A DNA stretch of 64,000 nucleotides from Acinetobacter parvus DSM 16617 = CIP 108168 (GTDB lineage Bacteria; Pseudomonadota; Gammaproteobacteria; Pseudomonadales; Moraxellaceae), in NCBI RefSeq assembly GCF_000368025.1, contig NZ_KB849212.1, positions 104,374 to 168,373 of the forward strand, in the 5' to 3' direction. The first letter of the stretch is position 1, and each line of letters begins with the position of its first letter. The notes below the pieces were generated by a model. That model did not search any database. It saw only the letters and a list, made by a program, of their open reading frames with translations, and had not been told where the DNA came from. Shown in pieces: positions 1 through 8,188 of the stretch. The position numbers and the translations under genes were made by a program.

Positions 1-543
1 ATAAGTCTTGGTGGTTGACACACTCAGACAAATCACAGGTGGTTTACTGAAATTATCTTTATAAGATTTTGAATTTAAAAAAGACTTAAAGATTTTACCA
101 TGAAGCTCGCCATAGTTTTCTGGCAGGCTAAATTTGGCTTGATGCTTGTTATGTTCTGGCAATAAGACACTAAAGTCATAATCGCGCACATAAGAGGAAA
201 AATTGTTGCCAACAATGCCTTCAATACGTTTATTGGTTTTATGATCAACAATATTGGTTTTCAATATTTCAATGGTTGGGAAAGTCTCACCATTACCTTC
301 CACATCAATATCAACCGAGATGATGTCAAGCTCAACTGAATAACGGTCTGCTTTAGGATTATCCCAATGTGCCAAGGCATTGAAACGATTGTCAATCATT
401 TTTAGCGTGTTGCGCAAGTTCTCCTCACGACGTTCACCTCTGGCTAAATTCGCAAAGTTGGTTGTGATACGTGTATTGTCTGAGGGACGGTAATTTTCAT
501 CGAAACGAATACGCTTAATCGAAAATGCAAACTCATTGCTCAT
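1..543 (-). CDS. mesX: MesX (DUF1852), partial; partner of the MesD methionine synthase
   Basis: The reverse strand opens with ATG at 541-543 and runs off the window edge (181 codons seen). It starts MSNEFAFSIKRIRFDENYRP and continues with the DUF1852 signatures NTRITTNFANLARGE and NNFSSYVRDYDFSVLLPEH. From established knowledge, DUF1852 (MesX) is a putative oxygenase needed by MesD, a folate-independent MetE-like methionine synthase of aerobic bacteria including Acinetobacter. mesD is expected just outside the window on the left (inference). The start fits the conserved N-terminus. A MetR-type palindrome lies about 100 bp upstream, which agrees with a methionine role. The family is recognised by sequence memory only. 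Confidence 0.85.
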   Translation of the reverse strand, partial: MSNEFAFSIKRIRFDENYRPSDNTRITTNFANLARGERREENLRNTLKMIDNRFNALAHWDNPKADRYSVELDIISVDIDVEGNGETFPTIEILKTNIVDHKTNKRIEGIVGNNFSSYVRDYDFSVLLPEHNKHQAKFSLPENYGELHGKIFKSFLNSKSYKDNFSKPPVICLSVSTTKTY

Positions 544-640
544 TGTGATCCACCACTCTAAATTCTACGATAAAACTTGAATGATGTGATTTATACCGAA
601 AGCATCACATGAACAAAAACGAGTTAATTTCATAGAAAAG

Positions 641-653
641 TGAATTTAATTCA
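641..653. promoter_or_regulatory. MetR-type operator upstream of mesX
   Basis: TGAATTTAATTCA is a perfect palindrome and matches the MetR consensus TGAAnnnnnTTCA (LysR-type activator of methionine genes). It lies 98 bp upstream of the mesX start, where an activator site is expected. The match and location are seen directly; binding is inferred. Confidence 0.6.
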
Positions 654-781
654 TGTTCACCTATTCTATAGCTTTCAGCCTTGTAAAATGAAAATACTTC
701 ATCTTAAGCTGAAAAAATATCAGCTTATTGACCCTTTTTGACTGATCCAAATTGCTAAGATAGTCACTCTTCGCTTATCCT

Positions 782-1047
782 ATGGATATTGGCAAAGCGA
801 TTTACACGACCAATGCGATTGAATCATTGAACAGCGTTATCCGCCATGCAACTAGGAAAAGAAAAATCTTCCCAACCGATGATTCCGTGAAAAAGGTAGT
901 ATATTTAGCAATTATGGCAGCAAGCAAAAAATGGACGATGCCCATGCAGAATTGGAAAACTGCCATGAATCGCTTTAGTATCATGTTTGAAGAGCATGTA
1001 ACCAAGTATTTTTAAAATTGCATTTACACAGAATTATTTACACCCTC
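782..1047 (+). mobile_element. IS256-family remnant: transposase C-terminus plus one terminal inverted repeat
   Basis: An open frame at 782-1015 encodes the last roughly 70 residues of a Mutator/IS256 transposase (YTTNAIESLNSVIRHATRKR, then FPTDDSVKKVVYLAI and ASKKWTMP). The first roughly 330 residues, including most of the DDE core, are missing. Just after the stop, 1024-1047 carries the terminal repeat ending TTATTTACACCCTC. The 5' break lies near 785, so this is a 3' stump left by deletion. It cannot transpose alone. A near-identical repeat end recurs at 59742-59767. Confidence 0.8.
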
Positions 1048-1102
1048 TAGCTTATATATTTATTTGGATATCTTTATGAAATGTCAATAGACCTTAATCT
1101 TT

Positions 1103-2591
1103 CTATTCTTTATTCACCACCTTATAAATCATTTTCCCCATTTCGTGTGCTTGCAAACCCCTCATACCATTTTCAGCCAGTAAATCCCCTGCTTGTGCAT
1201 GCAAACTCACAATTTCATGCAATGCAACTTGCTCATGAAATTGTGCTTTTAAAGTGGCAATCATCCCTGCCAGCACATCACCCATGCCCCCTGTTCCCAT
1301 CCCTGCATTACCCTGTGTACAGATAAATAATTCATCTTCTAAAATCAGGCTATGCACCTTTAAGCACCCATTGCCCTGCATATTTTTGTTGTAAATTATG
1401 AATCGCAACAATACGATCTTGTTCAACATCAGCAGGCTTGCAACCCAATAATGTCGCTGCTTCACCAGAATGTGGAGTTGCGTAAACATGAGGATTTAAT
1501 TGTTGCGGATGTTTTGCCAAAAACCACAACCCATCTGCATCTAATACCACTTCTAAATGTGAATTTTGATTAAGTAAATTGAACCACTCTAGATAAACAT
1601 GCTCTGCCCATTCATCTCGCCCTAAGCCCATCCCGAAACATACGGCATCAATTTGAGTTAATAGGTGTTGGATCGTTTTTTCATCTAAGGCATTAATATC
1701 TCGCACCATAATATTCGGTGAACGCGCCAGAATAGCTTGATGATGTTTGGCATGACAGACCACACTGACTTTCCCTGCTCCAGCATGAAACGCTGCTTCA
1801 GCAGACATAATCACCGCTCCGCCCATATCCGTATGACCACCAACGACAAGCACATGCCCATAACTTCCTTTATGTCCAAAAGCTTGCCGTTTCGGTAATA
1901 CAATTTTTTCAGATGATAGATATGCAAGTGGTTTTAATTCTGTATCAATTGGGATCAAGCTAACTAAATGCAGCTTTCCCACATATTCCTTGCCTTGACC
2001 AGTAAACAACCCTGCCTTATAACCTAAGATTGTAAAGGTTTGATCTGCCTGAATTGCACAGGGTAAAGCCCGACCTGTATTGGCATGTAGTCCGCTCGGA
2101 ATATCAATAGCAATCTTTAAACCAATCTGTGAGTTAAATAAATGGATGATCGATTGCCATTTTTGATCTAGCATTCGATTGAGACCAATGCCAAACAGAG
2201 CATCAATATGACAATCAAAAGTTGGTATTTCTTGGTGATTCGCATTTTCCGACAATAAATAATCGATACTTTGAATATCAACTCGATTTAACAGTGCATA
2301 TTGTACGGCTTGTTTTAAATCTAAAGATTGACCGAGTTCAGCTGCATAAACCGTGATGTGAAATCCATGTTGCTTTAGAAAAGCAGCGATATAGTAACCG
2401 TCACCTGCGTTATTGCCTTGTCCGCACCAAATTGCGATCTTTTGAATTTTATTTTTATTAAATGGTTCAATTAACTGTTGTGAGATTGTCCAAGCTGCTT
2501 GTTGCATCAGTCCTAAAGATGAATTTTGCTGCGCAAACCAACGCTGCTCCCATGCTTGAATGCTTTGGCTATGGTAAACTGAACGTTGCAT
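1103..2591 (-). pseudogene. nnr: Bifunctional NAD(P)H-hydrate epimerase/dehydratase, frameshifted
   Basis: The enzyme repairs damaged NAD(P)H hydrates. The N-terminal YjeF_N epimerase domain (about residues 1-210) has GQGNNAGDGYY and DALFGIG. The C-terminal ADP-dependent dehydratase domain has GSYGHVLVVGG, DADGLW, TPHSGEAA and, in a second frame, GTGGMGDVLAG. The first frame (1350-2591) stops right after VLKGA. The rest of the protein is in another frame (1103 to about 1372). The expected family motif is KGAGS/T, so two bases (GG) appear to be missing near 1358. The change removes the GMGDVLAG catalytic segment from the first product. It is either a true mutation or a sequencing error. Its ATG overlaps another possible ATG for divergent queG; the same divergent pairing occurs in E. 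coli. Confidence 0.85.
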
Positions 2592-2613
2592 GTTATCCCC
2601 TAATTATTGGTTT

Positions 2614-3729
2614 ATGGCTTCAACCACATCCTCTGGAAAATCACTTGATAAAATTGAGCTTCAGCAGCTTGATCCTCAAGAACTTAAAACATGGATAAAA
2701 ACTCAAGCTTTAGACTTGGGCTTTTCTGATTGTGTCATTGCCAAACCTGATGCTCAAGATCAAATGCCACGTTTTAAAGAATATTTAAAACGTGGTTATC
2801 ATGCAGATATGCACTATTTAGAGGAAAATCTAGAAAAACGTGCTGATCCAACATTGCTTGTACCTGGAACTAAAAGCATTATTTGTGTGCGCATGAACTA
2901 TCTTGTGGCATCACCTAAGCCCCGTTATGTACCATTTGAACCAAATTCAGCCATTATTGCACGCTACGCGCGTGGACGTGACTATCATAAAGTCATGCGT
3001 GGTCGACTTAAAACCTTAGCCAGTCGTATTAAAGAAAAAGTGGGCGATTTCGAATCACGCCCGTTTGCGGACTCAGCACCTATTTTTGAAAAATCACTTG
3101 CTGAAAGTGCAGGTATGGGATGGACAGGAAAACATACCTTACTCATTCATAAAAAATCAGGTTCATTCTTCGTTTTGGGTGAGCTATTTACTTCGCTTGA
3201 CCTCCCTTTTGATCAACCTGCAACAGCCCATTGTGGCTCATGTACTGCTTGCATCGACATTTGCCCAACACAAGCCATTGTTGAGCCTTATATGTTAGAT
3301 GCAAGGAAATGTATTGCTTACTTAACTATTGAACATAAAGGAATCATTCCTGAAGAGTTACGCTCAGGTATAGGTAATCGTATTTTTGGCTGTGATGATT
3401 GTCAGCTAATTTGCCCGTGGAATGGCTTTGCTAAAACTGCGTCAATTCCAGACTTTGACCCAAGACATAGTTTAGATGACATTAGCTTGTTAGATATCTG
3501 GCAATGGGATGAAGCGACTTTTCTTGCAAAAACAGAAGGTAGTCCAATTCGCCGCACAGGCTATCAATCCTTTAAACGGAATATTGCAATCGGCTTAGGA
3601 AATGCGCCATACTCGGCTGAAATTATAAGCCAATTACACGATGCAAAAATGTGGCACGATGAGATTGTCAATGTACATATTGAGTGGGCAATTCAACAAC
3701 AATTGCAGCAAATAAGCGTACCTGAATAG
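2614..3729 (+). CDS. queG: Epoxyqueuosine reductase QueG
   Basis: QueG carries out the last step of queuosine synthesis, reducing epoxyqueuosine at the wobble position of GUN-anticodon tRNAs with cobalamin and two [4Fe-4S] clusters. The sequence shows both ferredoxin-type clusters, CGSCTACIDICP and CDDCQLICPWN, plus the family segments FADSAPIFEKSLAESAGMGW and RRTGYQSFKRN. The frame opens at 2590 (MLSPNYWF), but the ATG at 2614 (MASTTSSGKS) avoids overlap with the nnr start and still leaves about 20 residues before the conserved region. Neither start has a strong ribosome-binding site. The gene is cytoplasmic, full length and intact. Confidence 0.92.
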   Translation: MASTTSSGKSLDKIELQQLDPQELKTWIKTQALDLGFSDCVIAKPDAQDQMPRFKEYLKRGYHADMHYLEENLEKRADPTLLVPGTKSIICVRMNYLVASPKPRYVPFEPNSAIIARYARGRDYHKVMRGRLKTLASRIKEKVGDFESRPFADSAPIFEKSLAESAGMGWTGKHTLLIHKKSGSFFVLGELFTSLDLPFDQPATAHCGSCTACIDICPTQAIVEPYMLDARKCIAYLTIEHKGIIPEELRSGIGNRIFGCDDCQLICPWNGFAKTASIPDFDPRHSLDDISLLDIWQWDEATFLAKTEGSPIRRTGYQSFKRNIAIGLGNAPYSAEIISQLHDAKMWHDEIVNVHIEWAIQQQLQQISVPE

Positions 3730-3816
3730 AAAAATGATGTTTTTTGCCCTTTGGCTTTGGCACGATTTCTGTATGATTAATCTCAATGTTTGTAATCAAT
3801 CATCATGGATATAACA

Positions 3817-4806
3817 ATGACTTTACGTAATGACTGGACTCGTGATGAAATCCAAGCTTTATATGATCAACCTTTTCTAGACTTAGTATTCAAAGCACAA
3901 AGTGTTCATCGTGAGCATTTTCAGCCAAATACCATTCAAGTCAGTACACTGCTTTCAATCAAAACAGGTAAATGCCCAGAAGATTGTAAGTATTGTTCTC
4001 AATCTGCACATTACGACTCAAAACTAGAAGCAGAAAAGCGTATTGCAGTAGATAAAGTCATTCGTGAAGCACAAACAGCAAAAGATTCTGGTTCTTCACG
4101 TTTCTGTATGGGCGCTGCTTGGCGTAATCCACACGAACGAGATATGCCTTATGTGTTAGAAATGGTTCGAGAAGTAAAAGCACTCGGTTTAGAAACTTGT
4201 ATGACTTTAGGTATGCTCAATCAGTCACAAGCTGAACGCTTAAAAGATGCTGGTTTAGATTATTATAACCATAACCTTGATACCTCTCGTGAATACTATT
4301 CACATATTATTAGTACACGTACTTTTGATGATCGTTTAGATACATTAGATCATGTACGTCAAGCGGGTATGAAAGTATGTAGTGGTGGTATCGTTGGCTT
4401 AGGTGAAAGTCGTAATGATCGAATTGGTTTATTACAAGAACTTGCAACGATGCCTGTACATCCTGAATCAGTGCCAATCAATATGCTTGTCCCGATCGAA
4501 GGTACACCGCTCGCTGAAGTTGAAAAGTTAGATGTGACTGAATGGATTCGTACTATTGCTGTTGCTCGTATTATTATGCCTCATAGTTATATTCGATTAT
4601 CGGCAGGACGCGAATCACTCAGTGATTCAGATCAAGCACTTGCGTTCATGGCAGGTGCAAACTCGCTTTTTTCTGGTGATAAGTTATTGACTACGCCTAA
4701 TGCTGGAGAAGGTAAAGACCAAATCCTATTTGCTAAATTAGGTTTAACAACAGAAAAACCGAAACCAACTGTTGCAGAACTTTCCATAGATGCCATGAGC
4801 GCATAG
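3817..4806 (+). CDS. bioB: Biotin synthase BioB
   Basis: This radical-SAM enzyme inserts sulfur into dethiobiotin to make biotin. The SAM cluster motif CPEDCKYCSQS is present, followed by FCMGAAWRNPHERDM, YYNHNLDTSREYY and CSGGIVGLGES, and the conserved arginine region SAGRESL. These include the expected [2Fe-2S] ligands (Cys at FCMG, ETCMT and VCSGG, and Arg). The start at 3817 (MTLRNDW) gives 329 residues and is preceded by a GGAT element; an upstream in-frame ATG at 3805 would add four residues. No other bio genes adjoin it. A strong terminator follows directly. Confidence 0.95.
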   Translation: MTLRNDWTRDEIQALYDQPFLDLVFKAQSVHREHFQPNTIQVSTLLSIKTGKCPEDCKYCSQSAHYDSKLEAEKRIAVDKVIREAQTAKDSGSSRFCMGAAWRNPHERDMPYVLEMVREVKALGLETCMTLGMLNQSQAERLKDAGLDYYNHNLDTSREYYSHIISTRTFDDRLDTLDHVRQAGMKVCSGGIVGLGESRNDRIGLLQELATMPVHPESVPINMLVPIEGTPLAEVEKLDVTEWIRTIAVARIIMPHSYIRLSAGRESLSDSDQALAFMAGANSLFSGDKLLTTPNAGEGKDQILFAKLGLTTEKPKPTVAELSIDAMSA

Positions 4807-4808
4807 AT

Positions 4809-4848
4809 CAAAAAGCTGTTTCATGAAAGTGGAACAGCTTTTTTTAAT
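4809..4848 (+). terminator. Rho-independent terminator after bioB
   Basis: AAAAGCTGTTTC pairs with GGAACAGCTTTT across a short loop and is followed by a run of T. It lies a few bases after the bioB stop. Confidence 0.85.
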
Positions 4849-4871
4849 TTTGTTCAGCATTTATAAATTGT

Positions 4872-5003
4872 CTCTGTACACGACAAATTTCACAGAACCC
4901 TTATCCTATCAGGCTTCTGCTTTCTTAAAATTGCCAGAATTTCCTTAAGCTCTTCTTTTTTCCCAAAACCAATTAAACGCTGAATCGCCATTTGAACATA
5001 GTC
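4872..5003 (-). mobile_element. ISAba1-type IS4 end fragment (transposase C-terminus and inverted repeat)
   Basis: The terminal repeat CTCTGTACACGACAAATTTC starts at 4872. Reading the reverse strand gives the IS4 transposase tail LDYVQMAIQRLIGFGKKE, then ILAILRKQKPDRIRVL and a stop. Only about 132 bp remain; the rest is missing where it joins the integrase stump near 5003. It is closer to the fragment at 63907-64000 than to the full element at 10170-11349. It is probably the scar of an IS-mediated deletion. Confidence 0.8.
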
Positions 5004-5127
5004 TAGCCCAGTGAATACACTCTTGTTCAGTATCCCTTGTGCAATACTCTCTTTTACCATTTATCATAATTGATGTGGACCAACTATTTCCACGCTGTCT
5101 AGGTTTTGGTAATTTCATTGCTGCCAC
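5004..5127 (-). pseudogene. N-terminal stump of a tyrosine integrase
   Basis: The reverse frame starts MAAMKLPKPRQRGNSWSTSI and continues NGKREYCTRDTEQECIHWA before running into the IS4 fragment. The layout RGN-W-x-T-x-DT-EC-WA resembles the start of the complete integrase at 30972-31994 (KRGNAWRIQV, RDTARECEQWA), so this is probably the arm-binding N-terminus of a related tRNA-targeting integrase. The whole catalytic domain is gone. It starts 176 bp from the tRNA-Val fragment, about the spacing seen at the intact tRNA/integrase junction (206 bp). It fits an older island in the same attachment site, later cut by the IS. Homology is by eye and the fragment is short. Confidence 0.6.
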
Positions 5128-5252
5128 CCTTATTATAAAGTTATGTTAAAAATGACCGCAACGTTTTATTCAAAGCGTTCTGACCCATTTTTGACACAAA
5201 TATATCTTTATTAGCAGAATTAAATGCAGCAAATAAAGCAAACGAAAGGCAT

Positions 5253-5293
5253 AAAAAAAGACCTACAAGTCTTTGAAATGCTTGTAAGTCTTT
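5253..5293 (-). terminator. Terminator-like hairpin downstream of the tRNA-Val fragment
   Basis: On the reverse strand GACTTACAAG pairs with CTTGTAGGTC and is followed by a T-run. It sits 10-50 bp past the 3' end of the tRNA fragment, where a tRNA terminator would be, so this flank may be the original chromosomal flank of the tRNA gene. Confidence 0.6.
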
Positions 5294-5302
5294 GATTTAT
5301 CT

Positions 5303-5351
5303 TGGTAGGTATATCCAGACTCGAACTGGAGACCTCTACGATGTCAACGTA
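5303..5351 (-). repeat. 3' fragment of tRNA-Val(GAC): candidate attachment-site repeat
   Basis: The 49 bp at 5303-5351 match 32201-32249, the 3' two-thirds of the intact tRNA-Val: anticodon GAC, variable loop, T-arm, acceptor strand and CCA. Both lie in the same orientation. Four bases differ and all fall in the T-stem, where both versions still pair (CCAG/CTGG here, GCAG/CTGC there). The 5' half of the tRNA is absent. This is the usual form of a distal att repeat left by an island that integrated into a tRNA gene. Confidence 0.8.
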
Positions 5352-5482
5352 ATATTTTCACATTAAAATCAATAACTAATGAATAATTGGAGCTAAATTG
5401 GTGTTGTTTTTTTATGTAACAACATATTTTCATTTATACTTATCAATAACAAAACCAGTAAAACTTTTCTTTATCTCTTAAT

Positions 5483-5743
5483 AGCTTTGTTGCACCAAGC
5501 TATTCTTTAAGGCTTCATCAGCAATATAATTTCCAAATGAAGAAGCCTGCATCCAAAATCTATCGCCCAACGAATTGGTCATCTTATAACCAAGCTTTAA
5601 TCAAGCGAGAAAATATTTCAATTTGATTCGATCCCCAGACCCAATGGTATGCTCAGCCAAAAGCTAAACATGGAAGAAATCAAACCTATTCTGATACAGC
5701 AATTCAGTTCTGTTTGATGATCAAATCTATATTTCGACTTTCT
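5483..5743 (+). mobile_element. IS5-family 5' fragment (end repeat and transposase N-terminus, with stop)
   Basis: A GCTTTGTTGCACC end motif begins near 5484. An ATG at 5537 opens a transposase start, MKKPASKIYRPTNWSSYNQA, of the IS5 type. A TGA at about codon 29 replaces an expected Trp (ISI-stop-FDPQTQWYAQPKAKHG). The reading continues to FCLMIKSIFRLSL and is then cut at 5743, where it meets the IS3 orfB. It is a dead remnant. Confidence 0.65.
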
Positions 5744-6526
5744 TTACTCTATATATTTTGTAATATCCGCTTTGGCTTCTTCCCTTGTTTTGTAGTTGCG
5801 ATGATGGACTAGTTCATTTTTGAGTATGCCCCAGAAACTCTCTATCGGTGCATTATCAAAGCAGTCGCCTTTTTTGCTCATTGAACCCTGAAAATCAAAT
5901 TTCTCAAGTAAGTTTCGATATTCATTACTGCAATATTGGCTGCCTCTGTCTGAATGTACAATGAGACCTTTAGCAGGTTTCTGATTGCGAATAGCCATAT
6001 TCAATGCATCACAAACAAGCTTGGCTGTCATGCGCTCATTTAAGCTATAGCCAACAACCTGTTTCGTGTAAAGATCTTTGACAGCTGCCAAGTACAACCA
6101 GCCCTCAGCCGTCCAAATGTAGGTAATGTCACTCGACCACGCAAGATTAGGCTTCGTCATTGAAAACTGTTGCTTGAGTAAATTGTCATAAATAGAACGG
6201 TTGTGATCACTGTTCGTGGTTCTTTTGAAACGCTTATGGCGCTTACAATACAACTGATTTGATTTTTTTATTTGGCGCACAGCATACATACTTATTTTGA
6301 TACCTTGTGCTTGTAAATGCTTGGTTAATCGAACATAGCCATAGCTTTGTTTGGTTTCTTCATGGGCTATTTTGACCAAAATTGTCTGCTGATTTCGCTG
6401 AATTGATCTTTTACTCATGCCTCGCTTTAGCCAATCATAAAAGCGAGAAACGGATACACGAAGTAATCGAGCCATTAAAATAATCGGAAATAAGTGGCTT
6501 TGCGATTTCATATAGGCGTACCTCAC
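5744..6526 (-). pseudogene. IS3-family transposase OrfB, C-terminus truncated
   Basis: This is an rve-type integrase domain. The DDE triad is visible as WSSDITYIWTAEGW, IVHSDRGSQYCS and PIESFWGILKNE. The protein stops at ADITKYIE, about 20-30 residues before the usual family end (YNQ-R-H...), where the IS5 fragment adjoins. All three catalytic residues are present, but this end of the element, with its inverted repeat, is lost, so it should be immobile. OrfB overlaps OrfA by 4 bp, as expected for -1 frameshift expression. Confidence 0.8.
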
Positions 6527-6822
6527 TGACTTTCTTTTGCAAAGTACGCTGCTGCCTTTTTTAAAAATTCACGTTCCATTTCAGCTGTTTTGAGCTGTTG
6601 TTTAAGCTTCTTATTTTCTTCGAGTAAGGCGTTTAGATCGGGCGAATACTGTTTTGTGCCTGCTAAAGTTCCAGCCTTTGCTTTGTTATTCCAGTTCGAA
6701 AGGGTTTGCATCGAAATACCAAGTTGTCTAGCGGATTCCGATACATTACCTTGGTTCTCTTCAATGGCTTTTATGGCTTCAGCTTTAAATTCTGCGGTGT
6801 AAGTCTTCTGTTTCTTGCTCAT
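6523..6822 (-). CDS. IS3-family transposase OrfA
   Basis: This 99-residue helix-turn-helix protein (TYTAEFKAEAIKAIEENQGN, ARQLGISMQTLSNW) is followed by a leucine-zipper-like segment (LLEENKKLKQQLKTAEMERE) typical of IS3 OrfA. It binds the IS ends and is the N-terminal part of the OrfAB fusion. The ATG has a good AGGAG-like site (TTAGGAGTTTACC). The outer end of the element appears to lie near 6886, inserted in another IS3 orfB. Confidence 0.8.
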   Translation of the reverse strand: MSKKQKTYTAEFKAEAIKAIEENQGNVSESARQLGISMQTLSNWNNKAKAGTLAGTKQYSPDLNALLEENKKLKQQLKTAEMEREFLKKAAAYFAKESQ

Positions 6823-6886
6823 GGTAAACTCCTAATGAGTATGTATAGCTTACCAAGTTAAACCCTCCTGTTTTTTAAGCACACAT

Positions 6887-7251
6887 CACTTCAACACCAT
6901 ATCGATCTTTATTGTTATGGATAAAATCCACCATTATTTGTGTGGGCGGTCGAGCTCCGCCTGGGCGAAAAAAGCGGCTGCTTTGCGTAGAATTTCATTG
7001 GCACGTTTTAATTCTTTAATTTCACGTTCCATTTGCTTCATTTTTTCTTGGTCAGATATCTGTTGTACTTTGGCAGGATTTAGTTGATCCAGATGCTTTA
7101 AATACCAAACACGCAATGTTTCAGGAGTACAACCGATTTTAGGAGCAATAGCTGTGATTGCTGCCCAAGTAGAAGGATAATCTTTTTCAGATTCAATTAG
7201 TAATTGAACCGCTCTTTCTCTAATTTCGGGGGTATAGTTTGGTTTTGTCAT
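6887..7251 (-). pseudogene. Second IS3-family element: OrfA intact, OrfB cut after about 15 codons
   Basis: OrfA (6934-7251, 105 aa) begins MTKPNYTPEIRERAVQLL and has an HTH plus a coiled coil (MKQMEREIKELKRANEIL). Behind it, OrfB starts MVDFIHNNKDRYGVE, the typical IS3 opening, and is broken at about 6887 where the first IS3 element begins. The rest of OrfB is not in the window. OrfA also interrupts the IS630 gene at about 7252. This is the middle layer of a nested set. Confidence 0.75.
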
Positions 7252-7741
7252 CGGGATAGTCTCTCAGAATATTGACTCTCCGACAAACCCGGTACGGTTC
7301 ACTGTGGCGTGTTCGTTTATAAACGATACCTGATGCTCTGAGGAATCGTCTTAGCGTTTCCTGACAAATTTCGATTTGATATTGTTCATATAATCGCTGT
7401 CTGATTTGTTCTGAGTTTAAAGTGTCGCTATCAATCCACGATAAAATCTGTGCCTGATGTACAGCTTGTAATATTCGTGGATGTCCAGAACGCTTACCCT
7501 CCCAAATCGCTTCTATTTTATGGTGTCGCCAGTTTCTGCGGTGAGTACGAATTGTTTCTTCCTTTACACCATGTAATACGGCAATTTCTTTCACTGTTTT
7601 ACCTTGTGACAACCACAATATGGTTTGTGAGCGTTGCCTTTCTCGCCAATGCTTTGCATGTTTGGCTAAATGTTCTAGTTGATCCCGCTCGTCTTGTATC
7701 AACTTAATGATGCTGACTCTATAAAAATATAAGCTTGGCAA
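7252..7741 (-). pseudogene. IS630-family transposase N-terminal part, truncated by IS3
   Basis: About 160 residues form a double HTH region (ERQRSQTILWLSQGKTVKEI, GVKEETIRTHRRNWRH, GKRSGHPRI, LNSEQIRQRLYEQY) of the IS630 type. The reading ends at VCRRVNILRDYP, after which the frame enters the IS3 element. The DDE domain is missing. The start is uncertain: the frame opens at 7741, but family members usually start near IKLIQDERDQL. Confidence 0.7.
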
Positions 7742-8188
7742 AACAAATATTGAGCTCTTAAACTATCGGATATTGATATGATCATCATGACCTATATATT
7801 TACTCAATATAATCATCAAATAGTGCAATCAAGTTAACCTAATATAAAAGCTTATTTTCAATAAAAAACACATCATAATACCCCCTTGCCTTTTAACCAC
7901 AAAAATATTGAAGTTATTATTTAGAAGCAATTAATAGAAAAATAAACAAATCTTTTTTAAACAAGCTACTAATAAAAATATCTCCATCGAAAATAAAGTA
8001 TAAAAATTCAAAAACCATTTAATAAAGTATCAATAGAGTTAAAATACATATAGCTTACTTTTAATTTTAAAGAGGAATACAAGAAATAATTTCTTGTATT
8101 CCTGTTATAAGATTGGGAGAACCAAGTTGATAATTTCACCCATTTCTTTGGATCTATTAATTTAAGTTTCGACTTTACTTATTTGAGC
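7742..8188. other. A/T-rich gap without a gene
   Basis: About 450 bp of very A/T-rich DNA between the IS630 stump and the sulfatase stop. No start/stop arrangement, tRNA or strong repeat is visible. An inverted pair AGGAATACAAGAAA / TTTCTTGTATTCCT near 8073-8103 forms a hairpin and may terminate the sulfatase transcript. Confidence 0.5.
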
